In this document: piece by piece, positions 1 to 6,040 of the stretch
How positions within the stretch are numbered: position 1 is the first letter of the stretch
How the letters are laid out: every line of letters begins with the position of its first letter
NCBI GenBank assembly: GCA_946480685.1
Contig: CAMLLI010000299.1
Span: 1-6,040, forward strand
Reading direction: 5' to 3'
DNA length: 6,040 nt
Origin: an uncultured Flammeovirgaceae bacterium
GTDB taxonomy: Bacteria > Bacteroidota > Bacteroidia > Cytophagales > Cyclobacteriaceae
Position numbers and translations under genes: made by a program
The notes under the pieces: generated by a model
Seen by the model: the letters and a program-made list of their open reading frames with translations, nothing else
What the model was told of the DNA's origin: nothing
The model's database searches: none

Positions 1-534
1 AGACAGGAAGGTTTTGTTTTCGGTAAGTATAAACCGGGTATAGTTCAGGTCTGCCTCACAACGTATGATTTTATCAACTTCAAGAAATACCACGCCATCG
101 TAGGTAGTTATGGCGAGGTTCTTCTCTTTACCGGCAAAGAAATTGGACAACTGCCGGCTATATACCTCGCGTTTATTCTTCTGACTTTGAAATCGTGTTA
201 TAGCTTCCTTTAACTCCGTTGGATTTATCGGTTTAAGTAAATAGTCGAGCGCATTGTAGCGGATGGCACGAATGGCATATTGATTATAGGCTGTGGTAAA
301 AATCACCTTGCAGTCTGTATCCGGCGTTGCGGCCAGCAGATCGAAGCCGCTCATCACCGGCATTTCAATATCAAGGAATAGCAGGTCGGGCTTGAAGTGA
401 TTCAGCTTTGTTAATCCTTCTTCACTGCCCTGTGCTGTCTCCAGCAAGAACTGTCCGGGAAAGTTATTCTCCATGGTAATCTTGAGCAGGTTGGTGGCCT
501 TGCTCTCGTCATCAATAATCAGCGCTTTTATCAT
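1..534 (-). CDS. LytTR-family response regulator, C-terminus cut by window edge
   Basis: Cytoplasmic DNA-binding response regulator of the LytR/AlgR class. The 178 visible residues begin MIKALIIDDE. The receiver domain spans about residues 1-118. It shows the acidic pocket D8/D9, the phospho-acceptor D55 in LFLDIEMPVMSG, the conserved Thr81 in FTTAY and Lys101 in LLKPI. A linker (about 119-137) leads into the start of a LytTR domain (about 139-178: ITTYDGVVFLEVDKIIRCEA, then NYTRF). Family members are usually about 240-250 residues, so roughly 70 residues, most of the DNA-binding domain, lie beyond the left edge. The start at 532-534 is chosen because the receiver beta-1 strand begins at once after it; no Shine-Dalgarno sequence precedes it. 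It lies 258 bases downstream of the sensor kinase on the same strand. LytTR regulators are the standard partners of His_kinase (LytS/YehU-type) sensors, so it is very probably that kinase's target. Genes controlled are unknown. Confidence 0.95.
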   Translation of the reverse strand, partial: MIKALIIDDESKATNLLKITMENNFPGQFLLETAQGSEEGLTKLNHFKPDLLFLDIEMPVMSGFDLLAATPDTDCKVIFTTAYNQYAIRAIRYNALDYLLKPINPTELKEAITRFQSQKNKREVYSRQLSNFFAGKEKNLAITTYDGVVFLEVDKIIRCEADLNYTRFILTENKTFLS

Positions 535-792
535 GCAACTATTGGGCTACTGGTAAATTCCAATATCATATGTATACCGACAAGTGCGGAGCTGAGGGTT
601 GGTTTTGCTGTATATAAAACACTTCTTACACCGTGTAGAATATACTTGCAGAGGGTAAGTAAATATACTATAAAACTCTATCGTTACTCCATTTGCTTCG
701 GATGAACCTGCATATTTACCGGATGATCCGTTTATACAACCCGACCTTTTACATGATTCATCCAACCATCAATTTTATGTTTTTGTGTTCAT
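535..792. other. Intergenic gap between kinase and response regulator
   Basis: This 258-base stretch separates the kinase stop from the regulator start. It is AT-rich and holds no credible gene. On the minus strand I find no exact Bacteroidota -7 element (TAnnTTTG) and not even a TTTG, so a standard housekeeping promoter for the regulator is not evident. I also see no hairpin followed by a T-run behind the kinase. Cotranscription of kinase and regulator through a long spacer is therefore possible. The clearest structure is the direct repeat at 699-729. Confidence 0.6.
699..729 (-). promoter_or_regulatory. Candidate LytTR operator: 10-bp direct repeat, 11-bp spacer
   Basis: On the minus strand GGATCATCCG (729-720) and GGTTCATCCG (708-699) match at 9 of 10 positions and are separated by exactly 11 bases, a 21-bp period. 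That puts both copies on the same face of the helix. LytTR regulators bind direct repeats with this kind of period; the E. coli YpdB and BtsR (YehT) sites are the known examples for this kinase class. The site lies about 165 bases upstream of the regulator's start codon, so autoregulation is a reasonable inference. A related 8-of-10 copy in the opposite orientation lies at 755-764. The core TTCATCC also occurs alone by chance inside genes (1294-1300, 1378-1384, 4344-4350), so only the paired spacing carries weight. Confidence 0.35.
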
Positions 793-3700
793 TTAAGTAG
801 CCGCAATTTTATCTTTTAATGGAGTTATCGTTTGATGGTGCAACTCTGTTTTTACCGGTAACTGCACAAGCACCGTTGTGCCGGTTGCGGTACCGCTTCC
901 ATCCGTTTCATCGATGATGCGCAGGTTAAACGTTTCATTTTGTTTCCGCATCAGCGCAATACGATCACGAATGATTTTAATGCCCATCGACTGATACGTT
1001 CTCACACGTTTCGCTTGTATAGCAGCGGCCTGCTGGCGTCCTATACCATTATCATGAATTATGCACACCAGGCGATCGTTATCTTCCAGAGAAAAACGGA
1101 TGCGCAGGGTACGATCACCTTTCTTATGCATGAGCCCGTGCCACAAGGCATTCTCTACGAAAGGCTGCAAGAGGAACGAAGGTATAATTACATCTTCAGG
1201 ATCAATAGCATCATCTACTTCTATAGCATAGTGGAATTGTTTATCGAAGCGGAGCGATTCCAACTCCAGGTATAATTCGAGCAGGGTAAGTTCTTCATCC
1301 AGCGGTATAAAGTTCTTCTCCGAAGTCTGCAATACCATGCGTAGTAATTTTGAGAACTGGTACAGGTAGTGCATGGCTTCATCCTGTTTATGCACGGCAA
1401 TGAGCTCCTGTATAGACGTGAGACAATTGAACACAAAATGCGGATTCATCTGTGCGATGAGTGCTTTCAGCTCCAGCTCTGCAATGAGTTTGTTCATGCG
1501 GATCTTTTCGCGAATGCGTTGGCGTACAACGTTCAGGATACACGCAATCGCTATGCCCGCCAGTATTATAGCCATTGTCCTGAACCACCATGTACCCCAG
1601 AACGGTGGCATGATCTCAATATCAATGGAAGCTCCTTGTTCATTCCAAATGCCATCGTTGTTGGAGGCTATGACCCGGAAGGTATATTTACCCGGATCGA
1701 GGTTGGTATAGGTAGCCGATCGCTTGTTATCTACCAGGTTCCAGTTGTTCTCAAAACCTTCCAGCCGATACGCGTACCGGTTCTTCTCCGGTTGAATAAA
1801 GTTGAGCGCTGCATACTCGAAGGTAAGCACTGACTGATCGTATGCCAAGGTGATCGCGCGTGTCTCATTTACCGGAGCGGATAATATTGAATCAGCTCCC
1901 CCGGGAAGTATATCCGTGTTGAATATTTTCAAAGCAGTAAATGCAACGGGCGGTGGATATGGATTTCCTTTTACCTGGCGGATCACATCAGGTGTAAACC
2001 ACGTGAAGCCGTTGGTTCCTCCAAACATAATTTCTCCCTGCCGGCTTTGAAACGCTGCATTGATATTGAACTGGTAATTCTGCAGGCCATCACTGGCGTT
2101 GTAATTCTTAAACGTGCGATTGGACACATCAAAGTAAGCAAGTCCGCGGCCGGTACTGATCCACAGGTTGTCGTGTTCATCGGGAAGTATACCAGAGATA
2201 ATGTTGTCGGGTAGCCCATCCGTTTCAGTGTACGCTATAAATGCATCAGACGATTCATCAAACCGGTTCAAGCCTCCTGCAAATGTACCGATCCAAAGAT
2301 TGCCTTTACGATCCTGCTGAATCGTACGGATCCAATGATTACTGAGACTCTTGGCTTTATCACCACTCTTCATCACTGTAAATTGTTTATACGGAGCTTC
2401 GAGTAAATTTAGTCCAGCCTGTGTACCGACCCAGAGCCGTTTCCGGTTGTCCTCATAGAGGCAGCGCACCATGTTGTTGCTCAGGTTGGAGTTTGTAATG
2501 TTCCAGGAAGTAAATGTATTGCTAGCAGCTTCATAACGACTCAGTCCGTTGTTCGTACCAATCCACAGGCGATCCTCATGATCCAGTAGCAGTGACCATA
2601 TCACATTATCGCTCAGGCCGGAATCGTCTTTGTCGGTATAGTGTATAAATTGTTGGGTACGCGGATTATAGCGACACAAACCTCCCAGGTATGTGCCGAT
2701 CCATAATATACCTTGCTTGTCCAATTGCAGCGAAATGATTCGATTATCACTGAGACTGTTTCTGTCGTCTGCTATATGATAAAAGTTCTGAAACTGTTTC
2801 GTGCTGCGATTGTAATAGCACAGACCGCCTCCATCCGTACCAATCCAGAGATTACCGTTAGAGTCCTGCGCAAAAGATGTAATCGAACTGTTGCCATTGC
2901 GTGTGGGCACTTTAACATGAAAGAAAGCTTTTGCATTCTGATTATAGAAATTTATACCACCGGTATAGGTGCCGATCCATACACCTCCCCTGCCATCACT
3001 GCTAATCGAACGGATCACGTTATTGTTGAGACTTTCTGAGTTATAGGGTGAATGAACGACATGATGAAAAATCTCTGCTTTAGCATCCAGCATATCTATA
3101 CCCTCGCCATCGGTACCAATCCACAGCATACCGTTATCATCTGCCCAGAGCGAAGTAATCAGGTTACCCGCTATACTTTGCGGATCGGCAGCATCGTGTT
3201 TATATACTTTGAATCGTTTCGCATCCGGATTATACAGATTCACTCCGCCTCCATACGTTGCGATCCATACTCTGCCCATTTTATCTTCCACAATCCTTCT
3301 TACATTATTATCACTCAGCGAATATGGATCATTTGTATCATGTCCAAAGTGAGTGAATTTAGTACGGGCTGAATTATATATATAGGCTCCATTGGAGGTT
3401 CCGATCCAGAGATTACCGTGACGGTCTTCTGTAATGGCGGGAATGGTGTTATAGACCACATCCTCGGTGTTGAACATTTCGGAAAACGATTTTATAAAAT
3501 ATACCGAGTCGCCTTCGAATCGATATAACCCGTTATCACTGCCAATCCAAAGGTGATTTTGTTTGTCCTGGAAAATGGCGCGTACAGGCGTACCGTTGAA
3601 ATAGTGTTTATCGAATGTGTCTGATGTACGGTTATACAGATCAAGTCCTTTTTCGGAGCCAACCCACAGCCGGTGTTGACGATCTTCCAGCACAACATAG

Positions 3701-3972
3701 CTCACATTACTGCTGATGCTTTTGGTGTCCTTTTCATTCGCGCGGTAGTTGACGAAGCTATAGCCATCGTAGCGCACCACACCATTCTCCGATGCAATCC
3801 AGATGAACCCGCGACTGTCGCGTATTACACCATTGATCGTATTGCTTGGTAAACCATCGTCTACAGTGATATGATGAAATTTGATGTCGTGCTCCTGTGC
3901 CTGTAAAGTCTGCAACGTATATAGCAACAACAAGGCACACAGCCAGTATATATTCGGTGGCGCAACAGACAT
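793..3972 (-). CDS. Propeller-containing sensor histidine kinase (Reg_prop, Y_Y_Y, His_kinase)
   Basis: Inner-membrane sensor kinase of 1059 residues, complete. In order: signal peptide about 1-26 (hydrophobic 9-23, likely cut after LQA, before QEHD); fourteen propeller repeats with LWIGT-type motifs (Trp58, 103, 142, 189, 236, 284, 332, 376, 424, 470, 514, 560, 604, and a degenerate copy at Met649); Y_Y_Y domain about 705-790; one membrane helix about 793-815; coiled linker 816-838; His_kinase domain with phospho-acceptor His845 in QMNPHFVFN; HATPase with N-box FVENALWHG (Asn941) and D974-N-G-I-G978. The propellers and Y_Y_Y should be periplasmic and the kinase cytoplasmic. It has no receiver or AraC domain, unlike hybrid one-protein systems of Bacteroidota, so it needs a separate regulator: the LytTR protein downstream. 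The His_kinase/HATPase pairing is of the LytS/YehU class. The signal is unknown; related propeller sensors often respond to glycans, but nothing here (no SusC/SusD or glycosidase genes) supports that. All key catalytic residues are present. Confidence 0.95.
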   Translation of the reverse strand: MSVAPPNIYWLCALLLLYTLQTLQAQEHDIKFHHITVDDGLPSNTINGVIRDSRGFIWIASENGVVRYDGYSFVNYRANEKDTKSISSNVSYVVLEDRQHRLWVGSEKGLDLYNRTSDTFDKHYFNGTPVRAIFQDKQNHLWIGSDNGLYRFEGDSVYFIKSFSEMFNTEDVVYNTIPAITEDRHGNLWIGTSNGAYIYNSARTKFTHFGHDTNDPYSLSDNNVRRIVEDKMGRVWIATYGGGVNLYNPDAKRFKVYKHDAADPQSIAGNLITSLWADDNGMLWIGTDGEGIDMLDAKAEIFHHVVHSPYNSESLNNNVIRSISSDGRGGVWIGTYTGGINFYNQNAKAFFHVKVPTRNGNSSITSFAQDSNGNLWIGTDGGGLCYYNRSTKQFQNFYHIADDRNSLSDNRIISLQLDKQGILWIGTYLGGLCRYNPRTQQFIHYTDKDDSGLSDNVIWSLLLDHEDRLWIGTNNGLSRYEAASNTFTSWNITNSNLSNNMVRCLYEDNRKRLWVGTQAGLNLLEAPYKQFTVMKSGDKAKSLSNHWIRTIQQDRKGNLWIGTFAGGLNRFDESSDAFIAYTETDGLPDNIISGILPDEHDNLWISTGRGLAYFDVSNRTFKNYNASDGLQNYQFNINAAFQSRQGEIMFGGTNGFTWFTPDVIRQVKGNPYPPPVAFTALKIFNTDILPGGADSILSAPVNETRAITLAYDQSVLTFEYAALNFIQPEKNRYAYRLEGFENNWNLVDNKRSATYTNLDPGKYTFRVIASNNDGIWNEQGASIDIEIMPPFWGTWWFRTMAIILAGIAIACILNVVRQRIREKIRMNKLIAELELKALIAQMNPHFVFNCLTSIQELIAVHKQDEAMHYLYQFSKLLRMVLQTSEKNFIPLDEELTLLELYLELESLRFDKQFHYAIEVDDAIDPEDVIIPSFLLQPFVENALWHGLMHKKGDRTLRIRFSLEDNDRLVCIIHDNGIGRQQAAAIQAKRVRTYQSMGIKIIRDRIALMRKQNETFNLRIIDETDGSGTATGTTVLVQLPVKTELHHQTITPLKDKIAAT
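1993..3870 (-). repeat. Fourteen propeller repeats encoded within the kinase gene
   Basis: The kinase sensor region (about residues 35-660) repeats with a period of 44-48 residues, with one spacing of 39 between the second and third copies. Each unit carries a turn of the type SLSDN or GLPDN, a strand ending in D.xGxLWIGT, and a GGL..Y/F strand. Fourteen units fit two seven-bladed beta-propellers in tandem, the usual arrangement in this sensor family. The best-conserved copies are numbers 7-9 (WIGTYTGGINFY, WIGTDGGGLCYY, WIGTYLGGLCRY). The first (WIASENG), thirteenth (WISTGRG) and fourteenth (MFGGTNG) are divergent. The repetition is clear in protein but eroded in DNA, so the units are old. 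Confidence 0.88.
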
Positions 3973-4106
3973 TCGGTGTAAGAGTTTAGGAAGAGTAATA
4001 TACCATTACCCTGCAACAATTACACTCACCCGATACTGCGAAAGTATATTATGAAGTTGATCCGCTTTCAGAAACGCTGAACGTCAACCATCATGAGACT
4101 GGCTGC
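3973..4106. other. Intergenic gap between antiporter and kinase
   Basis: A 134-base spacer lies between the antiporter stop and the kinase start. No gene fits. There is no Shine-Dalgarno sequence ahead of the kinase ATG, which is normal for Bacteroidota. A 5-bp stem-loop at 4067-4081 has no following T-run on the minus strand and is not a convincing terminator. The only promoter-like sequence is listed separately. Confidence 0.6.
4039..4070 (-). promoter_or_regulatory. Weak candidate promoter for the sensor kinase
   Basis: Minus-strand TACTTTCG (4046-4039) matches five of six fixed positions of the Bacteroidota -7 element TAnnTTTG. About 20 bases upstream is TGAAAG inside TTCTGAAAG, only a poor stand-in for the -33 TTTG. 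Transcription would begin near 4032, giving a leader of about 60 bases. In AT-rich spacer DNA such a match is easily found by chance. Confidence 0.22.
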
Positions 4107-6040
4107 TTAGTCCATTTTCAGGAACGCCCCGATCTTCTCTGTATCGCCCACGATCCAGATGATGTCTCCTTCCTCCAGCGTTGTGAATGAATCCGGGTTG
4201 AGTATGCGTTCTCCCTGGCGTTCAATACCTACGATCAGGGCTTTTGCTCTTTCGCGAATGGCTGATTCGCGAATTGTCTTTTTATAGAGCGGAGAATTTT
4301 TAACGATTGTATAATTAAGCAAGCCTATATTTTCACGATCAGCTTCATCCTTTACCGGAAGCACTGATGCTTCGAGTATATTTTTAACGCGTTGCAGTTG
4401 TTCGTCCGTTCCGATCACCGAGATACGATCACCAGGATATAGCTTTTCAAAGCGATCCGGCGTTACAATTGAAATACGACCACGCTCGATATAGGCTATA
4501 TTTACGCCATACTGCTCTCGCAGCGCCAGCTCTGTAAGTGGCTTGCCCGAGAGAGAAGACTCCGGTACAATTTCGAAATCTGCGAGGTGAGCGTCCCATG
4601 GAGTAATTTCCGGGCGTGCCGGTTTCTGATTCTCACGTTCGTTGAGATTACCGAGGAAGCGCTGTTCAATGCGATCATAAAACGACTGCAGCTTCTGCGA
4701 GAATATAACCGTTCCCAGCGCCATGGCTACTACCGCGATGACAAACGCAACGGAAGGCGAGTAATACAACTGCATCAGGAAACCTACGTGCACTGTAGCA
4801 ACGGCAATGCGCACGAGTTCTATAGCGATGAGCGGGCCGCGGTTCAATCTTCTGTTCAGCCAAAGATGTGAATATGCTTCGCGCTCGATTCTGCGTATAG
4901 CGAGTGCCCAGATGAAGGGTGCAATGAGCAGCAGGGTAATGATCACGGTAATGACGCGGGCATTCGCACCATCTCCGAAGGTCTCTGTAAACGGGAAGAG
5001 ATACTTTTGAGACAAGAGTATAAGACCGACGATGATAACCGAATGTATCACAAAGTTCATCACATAGGCGCGAAGCAATACACGCCAGTCGCTATAGGAA
5101 GACAATTGTTGTGTGGTAGAGCTATACCGCGTTATCGCTTTTGTCCAACGTGTTGGTAAAATCCGTTCGATAAAAGTATAGAACGGTCCGGATTGTTTGA
5201 TAAGAAACGGTGTGGTAAATGTTGTTACAGCCGAAGCCGCCACCGCGATGGGATACAGAAAGGCGCTGGTAACTTTTAGCGAGAGTCCTAACGATGCAAT
5301 GATAAAGGAGAATTCACCGATCTGCGCGAGACTCATACCCGCTTGTACCGAATGCTTCAGTGATTGTCCGGAGAGCAATGCACCAATAGCAGTAGCGAGA
5401 AATTTACCAACGATGGTAAGCAGTGTAACGATGAGTACAGGCCCGGCATATTCGATCAACACTTTCGGATCAATCATCATACCTACCGACACAAAGAATA
5501 TAGCACCAAATAAATCCTTCACTGATTTTATAAGATGCTCGATGCGCTCGGCCTGTGTTGTTTCTGCAAGTATAGATCCCATGATGAATGCACCGAGTGC
5601 AGCCGAGAAACCTACGGCCACTGCGAGTACAACCATGAGCAGGCAAAGTGCCAATGAGACAATGAGCATGGTCTCATCGTTCATCAACTTCTGTGTACGC
5701 TTGAGAAATGTAGGTATAAAGAATATACCGGCAAGAAACCAGAGTATAAGAAAGAACGCAAGCTTGAGCAATTGCATGAGTAATTCTCCTCCGGCGAACT
5801 GCTGGCTTACAGCTAATGTAGAAAGTAATACGAGTAATAATATAGCGACCAGATCTTCTACGATGAGAATACCAAAGACAAGTCCTGCAAATTTACGTGT
5901 GCGTACACCGAGTTCATCAAACGCACGAATGATAATCGTGGTAGATGACATGGACAGAATCGCTCCGAGAAATATACTATCCATCTGCGACCATCCCATC
6001 AACAAGCCGGCTCCATAGCCAACGGCAATCATCAGTATAA
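4107..6040 (-). CDS. Kef-type (CPA2) cation:proton antiporter with tandem TrkA-C domains, N-terminus cut by window edge
   Basis: Integral membrane antiporter exchanging K+ or Na+ for H+, inferred from family. The frame stays open to the right edge; the first Met in the window (6030-6032) is internal, because the alignable sequence begins mid-domain. About 100 residues (the first helices) are missing; 641 residues are visible after that Met. CPA2 hallmarks, numbered from it: SMSSTTIIIRAFDELG (28-42), the unwound-helix motif; VEDLVAI with Glu59-Asp60, where other members have ND, QD or DD; LGAFIMGSILAE (146-156); IFFVSVGMMID (178-188); MSLAQIGEFSFI (233-244). Behind the core come about four more helices (about 318-342, 358-379, 400-421, 425-445), then two TrkA-C (RCK_C) domains, about 484-555 and 570-641, both cytoplasmic. 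There is no Rossmann TrkA-N domain, so NAD(H)-type control as in KefC is unlikely. RCK_C domains elsewhere bind small ligands such as c-di-AMP; whether these do is unknown. The gene ends 134 bases before the kinase. The specific ion and the exact Kef/YbaL subgroup are not certain. Confidence 0.92.
   Translation of the reverse strand, partial: ILMIAVGYGAGLLMGWSQMDSIFLGAILSMSSTTIIIRAFDELGVRTRKFAGLVFGILIVEDLVAILLLVLLSTLAVSQQFAGGELLMQLLKLAFFLILWFLAGIFFIPTFLKRTQKLMNDETMLIVSLALCLLMVVLAVAVGFSAALGAFIMGSILAETTQAERIEHLIKSVKDLFGAIFFVSVGMMIDPKVLIEYAGPVLIVTLLTIVGKFLATAIGALLSGQSLKHSVQAGMSLAQIGEFSFIIASLGLSLKVTSAFLYPIAVAASAVTTFTTPFLIKQSGPFYTFIERILPTRWTKAITRYSSTTQQLSSYSDWRVLLRAYVMNFVIHSVIIVGLILLSQKYLFPFTETFGDGANARVITVIITLLLIAPFIWALAIRRIEREAYSHLWLNRRLNRGPLIAIELVRIAVATVHVGFLMQLYYSPSVAFVIAVVAMALGTVIFSQKLQSFYDRIEQRFLGNLNERENQKPARPEITPWDAHLADFEIVPESSLSGKPLTELALREQYGVNIAYIERGRISIVTPDRFEKLYPGDRISVIGTDEQLQRVKNILEASVLPVKDEADRENIGLLNYTIVKNSPLYKKTIRESAIRERAKALIVGIERQGERILNPDSFTTLEEGDIIWIVGDTEKIGAFLKMD

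Noticed and set aside
547..765. 72-codon minus-strand open frame in the kinase-regulator gap
   Set aside because: Low-complexity, Ser/Cys/Tyr-rich translation with no recognisable domain, no ribosome-binding context, and it overlaps the candidate operator; its length is within chance for a gap of this size.
1369..1833. 154-codon plus-strand open frame opposite the kinase
   Set aside because: It lies antisense to the conserved His_kinase and Y_Y_Y coding region and has no family features.
1993..3870. Recurrent DNA words such as CGATCCA and CAATCCA, looking like interspersed repeats
   Set aside because: They are the complement of the codons for the conserved LWIG motif of the propeller blades, spaced by blade length, and are explained by the protein repeats; no CRISPR or mobile repeat is present.
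4067..4081. Stem-loop TTCAG-AAACG-CTGAA downstream of the antiporter
   Set aside because: Only five base pairs, and no T-run follows on the minus strand, so it is not supportable as an intrinsic terminator.
5197..6018. 273-codon plus-strand open frame opposite the antiporter
   Set aside because: It is antisense to a well-supported membrane protein; its Ser/Thr/Asn/Met-rich translation is what the complement of hydrophobic codons gives, with no domain of its own.
4107..6032. Treating the Met at 6030-6032 as the antiporter's start
   Set aside because: The sequence there already lies inside the CPA2 membrane core, the frame stays open to the window edge, and about 100 N-terminal residues expected of the family would be missing.

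Overview
The window holds three genes, all on the minus strand, with short gaps and nothing convincing on the plus strand. Read in the direction of transcription (right to left) they are: a Kef-type (CPA2) monovalent cation:proton antiporter whose N-terminus lies beyond the right edge; a complete 1059-residue membrane sensor histidine kinase with a large extracytoplasmic beta-propeller region; and a LytTR-type response regulator whose C-terminus lies beyond the left edge.

The organism is most likely a member of the Bacteroidota, possibly Cytophagales- or Chitinophagales-like. The main reason is the kinase architecture (signal peptide, two-component-regulator propeller repeats, Y_Y_Y domain, one membrane helix, His_kinase/HATPase), which is typical of that phylum. 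The lack of Shine-Dalgarno sequences ahead of the two visible starts also fits. The base composition is moderate and ATA isoleucine codons are common. The genus cannot be fixed from this sequence.

Layout: 1-534, response regulator (REC plus the start of LytTR); 535-792, a 258-base gap with no credible gene but with a 10-bp direct repeat of 21-bp period, the geometry expected of a LytTR operator; 793-3972, sensor kinase; 3973-4106, a 134-base gap with at most a weak promoter candidate; 4107-6040, antiporter with four extra membrane helices and two tandem TrkA-C domains.

The kinase and regulator almost certainly form one two-component system. The propellers sense an unknown periplasmic signal, His845 is phosphorylated, and the phosphate passes to Asp55 of the regulator, which then binds DNA through LytTR. 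Any link between this pair and the antiporter is only a matter of position. No mobile element, CRISPR array, tRNA or rRNA was seen. I found no clearly undescribed system; the most testable novelty is the candidate operator in the kinase-regulator gap.
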